A stretch of 64,000 nt of DNA from Candidatus Cloacimonadota bacterium (lineage in GTDB: Bacteria; Cloacimonadota; Cloacimonadia; Cloacimonadales; Cloacimonadaceae): assembly GCA_012728875.1 (NCBI GenBank), contig JAAYEF010000029.1:1-64000 (forward strand), written 5' to 3'. Of the stretch, positions 11,464-20,166 are shown one piece after another. The position numbers were made by a program, and so were the translations under genes. The number at the start of each line of letters is the position of its first letter. Position 1 is the first letter of the stretch. Below the pieces are notes generated by a model. The model was not told where the DNA came from, did no database searches, and saw nothing but the letters and a program-made list of their open reading frames with translations.

Positions 11464-13718
11464 CTCTTCCTCTTTAGTTTTTTACTTGTCTGAACACTTT
11501 TTTTCTGGGCAGTCTTATAGTCAATCGATTTTCTGGTTTTGGCAGCCGATTTTTTGAGCGGGGGGAGATCTGGATGTTGATGTGCGTTTTTCACATTCTG
11601 TAATTCCAAATAGATATCGTCACTGATCTCCATGATTTGAACCAACACTTTATCAAGAAGCTGGAAATAGTTTGAATTGGTGGGGTTTATAAAGCGCATT
11701 TCCTTGTCTTTATAGATCCAGCGTCCACGGGGCAGTTGCTCCGCCCTGATGAAGCCATTCACCGGAATTTGGTCCAAACGTACCACCAGACCCGCCGATT
11801 TTGCCGAAACAACCGTCCCGCTAAAGCTTTCGCCCACAAATTTCTTCATGTATGCCATGCTGTAAACGCGCTCGATGTCCCGTTCGGCTTGATTTGCAAG
11901 CAGTTCTTGTTCCGACGCCGTGCTGGCAAAGTGTTTCATCTGCTCACTGCTGAATTTCACTTGCTCGGAACGGATGAGATAGGTTTTGCAAAGCTGGTGG
12001 ACCACGAGGTCGCACAAACGCCGGATGGGGCTGGTGAAATGGGTGTAGGTCTCCATGCCCAAGCCAAAGTGGCGAATGTGGCGGATGGAATACTGCGCTT
12101 TCTTCATGCTGCGTAAGATGATGTGGTCGAATACCTTATGATACTGGGGTCCGGGAAGGGAATTCAGCAGATATTGCATGGAAGCGTTCAGTGAACCGCG
12201 GTCGTAGTAAGTGATGCCGTAATGCGAGAGCAGTTCGATCAATTTCTCGATCTTTTCCATGTCAGGATTTTCATGAATCCTGTAAAGCGTAGTGGGGGAG
12301 AGCCTTGTAAGCTGTTTGGCGGCATATTCGTTCGCCACCAACATAAAGTTTTCAATCAATTTATGGGATTCCGTTTCCTGGGCAAGCGTGAACCTGTGGA
12401 TGAAGCCTTCGTCGTCATATTCATACTCCAGTTCCGGCAGGTCGAAAAAGATGTAACCCTGTTCCAGCCGTTTCTGGCTCAGAAGTGTGGAGAGCTCCCT
12501 GGCTTCGTTCAAGGCATGAACAAGCTCCTGGGGAAGGTCGATTTCCTCACCATCAAAAAGAGCATCCACTTGCTCATAGTTGAGCCTGTAGTTGCTTTTC
12601 ACGATGGATTCCGCCATCCTTTGATTCAGGATCCTGCCCTCGCGATCAAATTCCGTGATCACGCTCAGGGTCAGTTTTTCCTCATCCGGACGCAAGCTGC
12701 AAACCCGGTTGGAAAGAAGTTCCGGCAGCATCGGAAGCACTTTTTTGGGAAAGTAGAAGCTGTTTCCACGCTTGATCGCTTCCTTGAAAATGGCGGTGCC
12801 GGGCTTGACGTAGTGGCTCACATCGGCAATGTGTACAAACAGGCGCCAGCCTTTGGCGGTGCTTTCAATGGAGACGGCATCGTCAAAATCCTTGGCGGAA
12901 ATGGGGTCGATCGTGAAGGTATGGAGTTCGCGAAGATCAAGCCTGCCGCTTAATTCCGTCTTGCTGATCTCGGTTTTTATCTGCTGAACTTCCTCCAAAA
13001 CTTCATCGGGAAATTCCAGTGGCAGTTGATATTGTCGGATTACTGCCAAAAGCTCCACCTGCGGGTCGCCGGAGGGGCCTAAAACCTCAATCACATTGCC
13101 GATCGGCAATTTGCTCATCAGGGGATTGCCCCAATTTAAGACCTGTAAAACCACCTTTTCGCCTTCCTTGGCTTGCCCAGCGTCTTGAACCTCAAACCAG
13201 TTGTGGATCTTTTGGTTTCCGCTGATGAAAATCTTGCGTTTTCCGCTGAAGCTGATATCTCCAGCCATCACTTCATTGGCACGTTTAACTATCTTGCGAA
13301 CGTAGCCACGGTCGGCTTTTCCGCCCCGAAAACGTGGATCGATCAGAACCTTGTCTCCATGATAGGCGTTCATCGTATCTTCCGCACCCACAAAGAAATC
13401 CCCCTTTTCCGTGCGCACAAAGGCGAAGGAGAGATTTTTTGCCAAGGGCGTGGCGTCGAAAGTGCCTTCAAGATATTTTGGGTGAACGACCTCGCGGATG
13501 GGTTCTTCAGGTTCCTGTTTATTGGGATTTGGCCAAAACTTCCGGCTTTTTTTGCTTAATACACCCTCGGACACAAGCTCGTTCAGCGTCTCCGAGAGCG
13601 TCGCTTTCTCTTTTTTGGTCAGCTTCAGTTCGCCTACTATTTCATTGTAGGAGAGCGGTTTATATCGATTCCGCTTGAAAAGTTCAGTCAATCGTTCGCT
13701 AATATTATGATTTTTCAA
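11460..13718 (-). CDS. rnr: Ribonuclease R
   Basis: A 752-residue 3'-5' exoribonuclease of the RNase II/R family, which degrades structured RNA. It has an N-terminal winged-helix region (about 1-70), cold-shock domains, the RNB catalytic domain with the aspartate cluster DPISAKDFDDA, the SPIRRLCDL segment, an S1 domain near residues 630-710, and a lysine-rich tail (KKLKRKR) typical of RNase R. The start codon is TTG at 13718, preceded by GAGG six bases upstream, and no better start exists nearby. The TTG start may lower its translation. It follows the small membrane protein gene by eight bases and overlaps murI. Confidence 0.95.
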   Translation of the reverse strand: MKNHNISERLTELFKRNRYKPLSYNEIVGELKLTKKEKATLSETLNELVSEGVLSKKSRKFWPNPNKQEPEEPIREVVHPKYLEGTFDATPLAKNLSFAFVRTEKGDFFVGAEDTMNAYHGDKVLIDPRFRGGKADRGYVRKIVKRANEVMAGDISFSGKRKIFISGNQKIHNWFEVQDAGQAKEGEKVVLQVLNWGNPLMSKLPIGNVIEVLGPSGDPQVELLAVIRQYQLPLEFPDEVLEEVQQIKTEISKTELSGRLDLRELHTFTIDPISAKDFDDAVSIESTAKGWRLFVHIADVSHYVKPGTAIFKEAIKRGNSFYFPKKVLPMLPELLSNRVCSLRPDEEKLTLSVITEFDREGRILNQRMAESIVKSNYRLNYEQVDALFDGEEIDLPQELVHALNEARELSTLLSQKRLEQGYIFFDLPELEYEYDDEGFIHRFTLAQETESHKLIENFMLVANEYAAKQLTRLSPTTLYRIHENPDMEKIEKLIELLSHYGITYYDRGSLNASMQYLLNSLPGPQYHKVFDHIILRSMKKAQYSIRHIRHFGLGMETYTHFTSPIRRLCDLVVHQLCKTYLIRSEQVKFSSEQMKHFASTASEQELLANQAERDIERVYSMAYMKKFVGESFSGTVVSAKSAGLVVRLDQIPVNGFIRAEQLPRGRWIYKDKEMRFINPTNSNYFQLLDKVLVQIMEISDDIYLELQNVKNAHQHPDLPPLKKSAAKTRKSIDYKTAQKKSVQTSKKLKRKR

Positions 13719-13726
13719 TATCTTCC

Positions 13727-14164
13727 TCAGTATTGTTTGCCCACTTTGCGTCCCAGTATCTCTATCAGCTTTTCCTTTTCCTCCTGGCTCTTGGAAAATC
13801 GCAGTGACAGACCCCTGAAAGGGTCCAAACGCCGCGGCAGTTTGAAGGTGCTGAGCATGATTCCGCGCTTGTCGCTGTAAAAACAGCCAAAGTCTGTATA
13901 ACGGCGCGAAATCTTCAGAAAGAGATAGTAAACCACTATCTCGTATTCATATAGATAATATGTGGTGGGAATGAAGTAGGGGAGAAGGTTGCCCAAAACC
14001 AAGAGCATTCCCAAAAAATAGAACCAGGGCTGTTCCCAGTTATCCACAGCCTTATTCCACAAAAACCAGGCCAGAAACGCTAGAAAAGCTATTAAGAGAA
14101 TGGATGTTACAGGACGCTCCACAAAGGGCCAGGAACGCCAGCTAAGCATAGGTTTAGGCGACAT
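13727..14164 (-). CDS. Small membrane protein with PH-like cytoplasmic domain
   Basis: A 145-residue protein with two hydrophobic helices (ILLIAFLAFLAWFLW and YFLGMLLVLGNLLPYF) followed by a soluble segment with a beta-strand pattern (YEYEIVVYYLFLKI...) that looks like a bacterial PH-like (bPH) domain. The architecture is close to that of the protein at 45839-46378, though sequences differ. The ORF track starts at a TTG; the ATG at 14164 is better placed relative to the GGGAG motif and overlaps yicC by 11 bases. I do not know its function. Its position between yicC and rnr hints only at co-expression with RNA-turnover genes. Confidence 0.7.
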   Translation of the reverse strand: MSPKPMLSWRSWPFVERPVTSILLIAFLAFLAWFLWNKAVDNWEQPWFYFLGMLLVLGNLLPYFIPTTYYLYEYEIVVYYLFLKISRRYTDFGCFYSDKRGIMLSTFKLPRRLDPFRGLSLRFSKSQEEKEKLIEILGRKVGKQY

Positions 14165-15029
14165 TTTGCACAATCTCCCTACATTTTTCCACCTCTTCCT
14201 TCAAGACAAGAATGTGGGTGAAGGTCTTGGAAGTGGAGAACTTGGAGCCCAAGGTGTTGGCTTCCCGCTGCATTTCCTGCAAAACAAAATTCAGGCTCTT
14301 GCCATTGTCATCTTCTCTTTTTAAAGCATCAAGCAGGGTGGCAATGTGGCTTCTCAGGCGGGAAAGCTCTTCATGGATATCATATCGATCAATATAGATG
14401 GCGATTTCCTGAAAGAGGCGCTGTTCCAGATTGTCATGGTTATAGGAGCTCATGAGTTCTGATGTTCTGGTCTTCATTTCGGTGAAAAGCGCTTCCTTAT
14501 AGGGCTGGATCTCCTTTTCAATCAAGTCCAAAGACTCCAGCATCCTCTCACATGAAGCATGGATAACATCATGTATCCCAGATGCTTCAGCCTTCATGGA
14601 TGATAATAACCTTGATATGGCTTCTTCCAATACTCTATATAATATTGATGTTAGCTCTTCATCCTCATCAAGATCGTTGGTACTCTCGATGATGCCAGGC
14701 TCTTTTAGATAGAACTCCAAAGGCAGCATTTCTTCAAGTTCCAGAAAGCTTCCAGCCTCTTCAGCCAAGGCTTGGAGCTTGCGCAGCTTGGGTAGGTTCA
14801 ATTTCAAGCGGGGCTCTCGATGGTCCTGGAAGTTGACGCGCACTTCAACAGTGCCACGTCCCAGCACTTCAGAGAGTTTCTTCCGCAGAGGGTGTTCAAA
14901 GAAGCTGAGTTCGCGGGGCTGATAAATCCGCAGGTCCAGAAATCTTCCGTTGATGGATCTCAGCTCAATTTCCAAGCTGAGATCATCCGCATGGTGTTTT
15001 GCCAACCCGTGGCCGGTCATGCTTTTCAT
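14154..15029 (-). CDS. yicC: YicC/YloC-family endoribonuclease
   Basis: A 291-residue member of the YicC family, recognised by the N-terminal MKSMTGHG...INGRFLDLR segment and the C-terminal block LNFVLQEMQREANT. Members from E. coli and Bacillus act as endoribonucleases that influence small-RNA stability. AAGGAG lies six bases before the ATG. The gene is the first of the 12-gene minus-strand run that ends at the PHP phosphatase. The pairing with rnr two genes downstream groups two RNA-degradation functions. The 111-base gap to miaB upstream is where an operon promoter would lie; it is AT-rich but I see no clear -35/-10 pair. Confidence 0.92.
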   Translation of the reverse strand: MKSMTGHGLAKHHADDLSLEIELRSINGRFLDLRIYQPRELSFFEHPLRKKLSEVLGRGTVEVRVNFQDHREPRLKLNLPKLRKLQALAEEAGSFLELEEMLPLEFYLKEPGIIESTNDLDEDEELTSILYRVLEEAISRLLSSMKAEASGIHDVIHASCERMLESLDLIEKEIQPYKEALFTEMKTRTSELMSSYNHDNLEQRLFQEIAIYIDRYDIHEELSRLRSHIATLLDALKREDDNGKSLNFVLQEMQREANTLGSKFSTSKTFTHILVLKEEVEKCREIVQNVA

Positions 15030-15140
15030 TCCATACTCCTTAAAAATGCATGGGGGAGAACTGTTTGTGTGCCAGCATCTTAATCCCCATATACGTAAGT
15101 TTACATAACATATATTATCATCAGGATACTATGTTGGGCG

Positions 15141-16415
15141 TTAACAAATCAGGGTGCCTGCTGTGGCGCTTTTCACCCTGGCTTTTTTCAGGGTTCCGAT
15201 GTCGGATTCGTCTCCATCCAAAACCGCAATTTTGTAGTCCCGGGTTTTTCCCGAAACTTGGTGAACGGATTTTTTACTCAGGCTCTCCACATAAACTTCG
15301 ATTTCGTTTCCAACTTGTGCGGAAAACTTTTCCAAGGTGATCTCACGCTGCAGGTCGATCATCTCCTGAAGCCTGGAAAGCCGTTCGGTTTCAGGAACTT
15401 GGTTTTCAAATGAACAAGCCGCAGTGCCTTCACGTTCGCTGTATTTGAAGCAGAATGCATAATCAAAGCGGATTTCACGCATGGCGTCCAAAGTCAGCTC
15501 AAAATCTGCATGCGTTTCACCCGGAAAGCCTGCAATCAGGTCTGTGGTCAAAGATATATTAGGGATGGCAGCCCGCAGTTTTTCCACCAGTCCAAAGTAA
15601 TGCTCTATCGTATATTTACGGTTCATGGCCTTTAAAACCGGATTGCTGCCGCTTTGAAGTGGCAGGTGAATATGTTCGCAAACCTTGTCGCAATCAGCCA
15701 TGGCCTGAACCAACCCGTCTGAAAGGTCCTTGGGATGTGATGTCACAAAACGCAATCTATATATGGAATCAATCTTATTCAATTCAAGCAAGAGCCGTGG
15801 AAAATTATAATCTCCCCAGCGGTAGGAATTGACATTTTGTCCCAGTAAAGTCACATCCTTCATTCCGTTATCGCCGCATTTTGCCACTTCTTCAACGATT
15901 TGCTCAAAGTCCACACTGCGTTCTCTGCCACGAACATGCGGCACGATACAATATGAACAGAAGTTGTCACAACCCCGCATGATGGTGACAAATGCGCAGC
16001 TTTGATCGCCATGGACCGGCTTCAAGCCTGGATAAATCTGAAAATGATCGAATTCCGTTTCCATGCCACGTTCTTGGCTCAAAAGCTCTGGCAACTGGAG
16101 ATATTGGTCCACCCCCACCACAAAATCCACCCCGAAATCCTTTTCCAACAGCCTCTTCCCCACTCTTTGTGCCATGCAGCCCAGCACGGCAATTTTCAGT
16201 TCCGGGTTTTGCATTTTGCGGTGTTTTTCATTCGCTATGCGTCCCAGAACCCGATCCTCAGCGTGTTGACGCACAGAGCAGGTGTTAAAAAGGATCAGGT
16301 CTGCATCGTCGATTGCAAAAGCCTGTTCCCAGCCTGCATTTAGCAGGATTCCGCTTACCAGTTCGCTGTCTGAAACATTCATCTGACAGCCGTATGTCTC
16401 AATATAAAACTTCAT
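15141..16415 (-). CDS. miaB: tRNA-2-methylthio-N6-isopentenyladenosine37 synthase MiaB
   Basis: A 424-residue methylthiotransferase of the MiaB type that methylthiolates i6A37 in tRNAs reading UNN codons, using two [4Fe-4S] clusters and SAM. The UPF0004 domain carries the cluster cysteines in ETYGCQMNVSD, NTCSVRQ and LGCMAQR. The radical-SAM loop is CDNFCSYCIVP. A TRAM domain forms the C-terminus from about residue 365. The ORF-track extension is spurious; the ATG at 16415 makes an ATGA overlap with the fusion gene upstream and starts exactly at the conserved KFYIETYGC. It is the last gene of the 19761-15141 run. Confidence 0.95.
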   Translation of the reverse strand: MKFYIETYGCQMNVSDSELVSGILLNAGWEQAFAIDDADLILFNTCSVRQHAEDRVLGRIANEKHRKMQNPELKIAVLGCMAQRVGKRLLEKDFGVDFVVGVDQYLQLPELLSQERGMETEFDHFQIYPGLKPVHGDQSCAFVTIMRGCDNFCSYCIVPHVRGRERSVDFEQIVEEVAKCGDNGMKDVTLLGQNVNSYRWGDYNFPRLLLELNKIDSIYRLRFVTSHPKDLSDGLVQAMADCDKVCEHIHLPLQSGSNPVLKAMNRKYTIEHYFGLVEKLRAAIPNISLTTDLIAGFPGETHADFELTLDAMREIRFDYAFCFKYSEREGTAACSFENQVPETERLSRLQEMIDLQREITLEKFSAQVGNEIEVYVESLSKKSVHQVSGKTRDYKIAVLDGDESDIGTLKKARVKSATAGTLIC

Positions 16416-18397
16416 TTCTTCTTCCGTTTGGGGCGCTGAATCCAAAGATTGTAGCCCCAGGATATACCATGATGACAAACAATAAAATCACGCATCCCGA
16501 ATCTGTCCATCAGAGAATTATAGAGCAGCGCACTGAGCTTGATGAAAGCCCTGGATCTGCTTTCCGCCGCAAAACGCAGTCGCTTTTCATAATCATCAGA
16601 ATCGAGGTCATGGCTCAAGGCAAGCAAGTCTTTTTTACCAATCCTGGTTCCATGGATGCGATCCGGACGATATTTTTCCTGCTTCAACGCTATTTTTGCC
16701 AAAAAAACTGCGGAAAGACCAACGCAGATGAGCAGGTCAACATCTTCATCCAAAAAGGGAATCTTCTGTAGATTTTCCTGGATGATGGCGTGCACATCCA
16801 AGCCTTCTTTTTCAGCCCTGCTCAGGGTTAAAAGCCCCATGGGCAGGCTGATGCCACTCTTTTTGAAAGCATCCCCGCGCAGTGTAATCTCCGTGCTGAA
16901 ACCACCGATATCTACAATGACAGCGGCGTTTCCTTGCGGGATGAGCTGCTCCGCCGCCAAAGCCGACAGTTCGCTTTCAAACTCTGCTCCAATCACGCGC
17001 AACGACGTATTCCAATGTTTTTCAAACCAAGGCAGCAAAACATCAGACACATTGCTATTCCTGCTGATGCCGGTGGCAATGGCACTTTTTTCGGAATCCA
17101 AAGCTTTGTCCAGCGTCAGGATCGGCGTCACAGCCTTTTTGAACCCAGCCATCTGTTTTGCGCCCACTTTTACGCTTTCAGAACCCAGATTTCGGTATCC
17201 GGTTCCCAGTCCCGTTCTGGTCTGCGCTGTGTGCAGAGGTTCTGAAACACCCTGGGCGCAGAGGCAATAATTCAAATTATTGGAACCGACATCAAAAACG
17301 GATCTCAATTTTTTAGAGCCATATTTCAATTCCAGGAAGCGCTTCACGATGAGCGCCGCAACTTTGGCATTCGCATTGGGCACTTTCTTAGTGGGACCAT
17401 GATAATCAAGGATGGGGTCAAAAACCCGTTTCCATTCACTTTTTGAAAGTCCGAAGCCGGAGAGTTCGGTTTTGTGAGGATAGTTTTTTATCCCCTTGAT
17501 CAAGATCTCTTCTTCTGGATAGTTCGCGCGAGGACGGTAAATCAGGTGCGTTCCGTTCTGGATGGCTTCCGAAAAACTGCTGTAGCCCGGTTTGGTGAGA
17601 AATACATCCGCCTGCGCCACCAATGAGGAAAAATCCATTTCCCGGGGGATTTGGATATGGTTTGAGGCTCTTTCCGCCGTTCCCAGAGAAATCACGGTAC
17701 CGTCAAAAGCGGCACAAACCCTCTCAAGATCGAACTCCATCTCCCCCGCTCCACCGAAGGAACAAAGCAGCGTCTTCTCGTCCTTGTCTATGCCCAGTTC
17801 AGCCTTTATATCTGTTCCGGATCTAGGTTTACGAGCCAAAAGTCCTGTTTTTTCAACTCTTCTGAACGGTGCCATGCTCGCCACAGAACTCAAGGGCAGC
17901 CTGAAAGCATTGTCAACCCTTTGATAGAGACCAAAAATGGTGTTCAAAACAGGCTTGAGCCGCGATTCCTGCTCAAAAAGCCTTTCATAGATGAAGAGCC
18001 AGTCAAAATTTGAAACTGCGAACACAGGCACACCGGCATAAGTTCCGGCCTCCACAGGCAACCAGGGGATGTCCGAAATGATGAGGTCGATCCCCTCGCG
18101 CCGCAAAAACTCAACTTCCCGCTCCAACAGTTCAGACCTCTGCCCCATCAATTCGAGCAAAGCGGCTTTTGTGGCATCCAAATCCGGAGCCAGGTTTTTG
18201 CCGTGTTTCACGCCCAGATCGCATGCCACATCATACTTTTGATGATATTTGGAATCCAAGCCCGCAAAGATAAAATCAGGTCTGGCACTGCGAATGTGTA
18301 CAAAGATCCCAAAACGAATGAATTCCTCCGCCAAAGCCGCCATGCGGGTGGCATGCCCAAAACCGTGGTCGGAAACATAGATGGCAAAATTCAGCAT
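16412..18397 (-). CDS. Fusion: arabinokinase-N-terminal-like glycosyltransferase domain plus Ppx/GppA phosphatase domain
   Basis: A 661-residue protein of two apparently complete domains. Residues 1-355 form a GT-B-like module of the MurG/glycosyltransferase-28 type. YVSDHGFGHATR, VPVFAVSNFDWLFIYE and LTKPGYSSFSEAI closely resemble the glycosyltransferase-like N-terminal half of plant L-arabinokinase and bacterial stand-alone relatives. Residues 364-655 form an ASKHA-fold Ppx/GppA module: phosphate loop FDVGSNNLN (368-376), a catalytic-Glu region GAEFESELS (470-478), DIGGFSTE (496-503), and LPMG at 518-521. Ppx/GppA enzymes cleave polyphosphate or pppGpp. A physical link to a glycosyltransferase-like module is not something I know from characterised proteins. 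GAGG lies six bases before the ATG. It overlaps miaB (ATGA) and follows the NusG-II gene by nine bases. Substrates are unknown. Confidence 0.82.
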   Translation of the reverse strand: MLNFAIYVSDHGFGHATRMAALAEEFIRFGIFVHIRSARPDFIFAGLDSKYHQKYDVACDLGVKHGKNLAPDLDATKAALLELMGQRSELLEREVEFLRREGIDLIISDIPWLPVEAGTYAGVPVFAVSNFDWLFIYERLFEQESRLKPVLNTIFGLYQRVDNAFRLPLSSVASMAPFRRVEKTGLLARKPRSGTDIKAELGIDKDEKTLLCSFGGAGEMEFDLERVCAAFDGTVISLGTAERASNHIQIPREMDFSSLVAQADVFLTKPGYSSFSEAIQNGTHLIYRPRANYPEEEILIKGIKNYPHKTELSGFGLSKSEWKRVFDPILDYHGPTKKVPNANAKVAALIVKRFLELKYGSKKLRSVFDVGSNNLNYCLCAQGVSEPLHTAQTRTGLGTGYRNLGSESVKVGAKQMAGFKKAVTPILTLDKALDSEKSAIATGISRNSNVSDVLLPWFEKHWNTSLRVIGAEFESELSALAAEQLIPQGNAAVIVDIGGFSTEITLRGDAFKKSGISLPMGLLTLSRAEKEGLDVHAIIQENLQKIPFLDEDVDLLICVGLSAVFLAKIALKQEKYRPDRIHGTRIGKKDLLALSHDLDSDDYEKRLRFAAESRSRAFIKLSALLYNSLMDRFGMRDFIVCHHGISWGYNLWIQRPKRKKK

Positions 18398-18406
18398 CGG
18401 CAGCCT

Positions 18407-18772
18407 CTATTGGACAATCAGCCTCCGCGGAGCCTGCAAAGGACGAATTTCCACCACCACCCGGTTTGGCAGACACACGATGGGCAAAGCGTCGCCAAAA
18501 CCTTGTTTCACACAGCGTTTGTCTGGACAATCGGCTTCCTTCATGCCCACTTTTCCATTCTTGATTTCAACCGTGTTGTGCTCATCAATCCTGATCATGC
18601 GGTTTTGATCCAGAGGAAACACGCCCACGCTCAAGCCGTCCTTTTGGATGTGAACGTAAAGCCGCTCCTCCTTTTTGCCGAGCGTGGCTGCGCTGACCCC
18701 GATGGCAACCAAGATCACGATGATCAGCAGAAAATCTGCCAAACTGAGATGTTCCCGAATTTTACGGTACAT
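18407..18772 (-). CDS. NusG domain II-containing membrane-anchored protein
   Basis: A 121-residue protein with an N-terminal transmembrane helix (FLLIIVILVAIGVSAA) and an extracytoplasmic NusG-domain-II (DUF1312-like) fold. The family signature is visible as CPDKRCVKQG followed by IVCLPNRVVVEI; the paired cysteines are typical. Its role is unknown; in other anaerobes relatives lie next to flavoprotein, Rnf or heptaprenyl-synthase genes. The ORF track starts at TTG, but the ATG at 18772 forms a TGATG junction with the radical SAM gene and is preferred. It would be the second gene of the unit. Confidence 0.85.
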   Translation of the reverse strand: MYRKIREHLSLADFLLIIVILVAIGVSAATLGKKEERLYVHIQKDGLSVGVFPLDQNRMIRIDEHNTVEIKNGKVGMKEADCPDKRCVKQGFGDALPIVCLPNRVVVEIRPLQAPRRLIVQ

Positions 18773-19761
18773 CAAAACACCCCATAAATCTCTTGGCCAC
18801 AGCTTTTGCAGGCTGCTCCATCCAGACCCACAACTCTGCGTCCACGTGAAATCAGTTCACTGCCGCAGTTTGGACACTTTGTGGCGCTGAACTCGTTGGG
18901 TCCGATATTGCCGGCATACACAAAGTCCAGGCTTTCCCTCGCCATGCGGCAGGCTTTCAAAACCGTGGCAAGCGGTGTGGCGGGAATATTGGATTTATAA
19001 GCCGGATGGTAGGCGGAAAAGTGCAGGGGAATTCGTTTGTCCAGTTCAGCAACGAATTGCACCAAATCCCGGATGTCCTCATCGCTATCGTTCAAACCGG
19101 GAATGAGCAGGTTGGTAAGCTCCAGATGAACCCCGGCTTCGTGAGCATTGGTGATGGTCTGCAAAGTCACATCCAGCGAGGCGCCGCAGTGGTCCTGATA
19201 AAACTGGTCGCGAAAGGATTTGAGGTCGATATTCATCGCCTTTACAAAGGGCAAAAGCTGTTTGAGCGGTTCTGGATTGATGAAGCCATTGCTGATTAGA
19301 ACTATATCCACATCCGGCGCAAGCCGGGCAAAGTCATAAATATATTCAAACCAAGTGAGCGGCTCGGTGTAGGTGAACGCGACCTGCGCTGTGAGATTTC
19401 TTTCCCGAATCAAATCCAGCAGCTGCTCCGGACTTATATCCAGGGTGGGACTTGGTTCCTGGCTGCTATTGTGGTTCTGGCAAAAGAAACAGCTCAGGTT
19501 GCAGGAATTGGGTCCCAGAGAAAGGATGGATGAGCCCGGATGAAAGTGGTAAAGAGGTTTTTTTTCGATGGGATCGACCGCCAAACCGATACTGCGCCCA
19601 TAGTTTGTGGCAATCAGCCTGCCATCTTGATTTTGACGTCCGCGGCAAAGACCGGTCTCGCTTTCCCGCAAGATGCAAAGGTGGGGACACAAAAGACATT
19701 GAACCGCCGTCCCTTCCTGTTTTTGATAGTGCATGCATTCGCGAATGTCAAAATTGTTCAT
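18772..19761 (-). CDS. AmmeMemoRadiSam-type radical SAM protein (PflA-like)
   Basis: A 329-residue radical SAM protein. The cluster motif is CNLSCFFCQN; an earlier cysteine group (CLLCPHLCILRE, GLCRGR) and a C-terminal zinc ribbon (CPNCGSEL...CKSCGQEI) match the radical SAM component of the AmmeMemoRadiSam system. The other two components, AMMECR1 and Memo, are not in the window, so the name denotes family only. It resembles pyruvate-formate-lyase activating enzymes in the core. The substrate of this family is not established. It is the first gene of the 19761-15141 run and lies 81 bases downstream of tRNA-Asp, whose terminator separates the two. Confidence 0.88.
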   Translation of the reverse strand: MNNFDIRECMHYQKQEGTAVQCLLCPHLCILRESETGLCRGRQNQDGRLIATNYGRSIGLAVDPIEKKPLYHFHPGSSILSLGPNSCNLSCFFCQNHNSSQEPSPTLDISPEQLLDLIRERNLTAQVAFTYTEPLTWFEYIYDFARLAPDVDIVLISNGFINPEPLKQLLPFVKAMNIDLKSFRDQFYQDHCGASLDVTLQTITNAHEAGVHLELTNLLIPGLNDSDEDIRDLVQFVAELDKRIPLHFSAYHPAYKSNIPATPLATVLKACRMARESLDFVYAGNIGPNEFSATKCPNCGSELISRGRRVVGLDGAACKSCGQEIYGVF

Positions 19762-19807
19762 GGCTCCTTCTTGCGAGGTTCCCCGACCCTAGAGGGTCGT
19801 GACCCTC

Positions 19808-19834
19808 AAAAAAAAAGATGCCGTTTCCGGCATC
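19808..19834 (-). terminator. Terminator of tRNA-Asp, minus strand
   Basis: Read on the minus strand, the 7-bp stem GATGCCG/CGGCATC with a 4-base loop is followed by nine T. It starts nine bases after the tRNA 3' end. A second dyad (gagggtcgtgaccctc on the plus strand, 19792-19807) lies on the far side of the T-run and does not look like part of the terminator. Confidence 0.85.
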
Positions 19835-19842
19835 CGAGTATA

Positions 19843-19920
19843 TGGCGGGAGCGACGAGACTCGAACTCGCGGCCTCTTGCGTGACAGGCAAGCGTTCTAA
19901 CCAAACTGAACTACGCCCCC
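19843..19920 (-). tRNA. tRNA-Asp (anticodon GTC)
   Basis: The minus strand folds as a 78-nt cloverleaf. The acceptor stem is GGGGGCG with CGCTCCC, discriminator G and an encoded CCA. The D arm is GTTC/GAAC, the anticodon arm CTTGC-CTGTCAC-GCAAG with anticodon GTC, and the T arm has TTCGAGT. A cTTGACA hexamer lies at 19975-19980 upstream, at a distance suitable for a -35 element. The 62-codon ORF listed across this tRNA is an artefact. Confidence 0.98.
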
Positions 19921-19974
19921 GGCGCTGTTCATTCAATATTCAAGTTTAGGCACATTTTTGAACATCCCTTTTTC

Positions 19975-19980
19975 TGTCAA
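19975..19980 (-). promoter_or_regulatory. Candidate -35 element of the tRNA-Asp promoter
   Basis: TTGACA, preceded by C, on the minus strand about 55 bases before the mature tRNA. The expected -10 position, 17 bases later, reads AAATGT, a weak match, so only the -35 is well supported. Confidence 0.45.
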
Positions 19981-20166
19981 GACAAAAATGTGCTTTGACC
20001 AAACATTCTTTTTCTCCAAAGGTGCAAGCTCAGGCTAAGTGATTAAAACGCAATCTTCAAAGCCTGCCTCTCCCTTGAGCCCAAAAGCAGAGTTACCTGC
20101 CAGCCTCCCGTGTGTCTCCCCAATTTTTATGGGGTGCCTCATGAACATTTGCGCTCCAAGCCTCTT

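Noticed and set aside
19748-19936. 62-codon minus-strand ORF
   Set aside because: It is the translated tRNA-Asp gene and its flanks, a familiar false-positive peptide.
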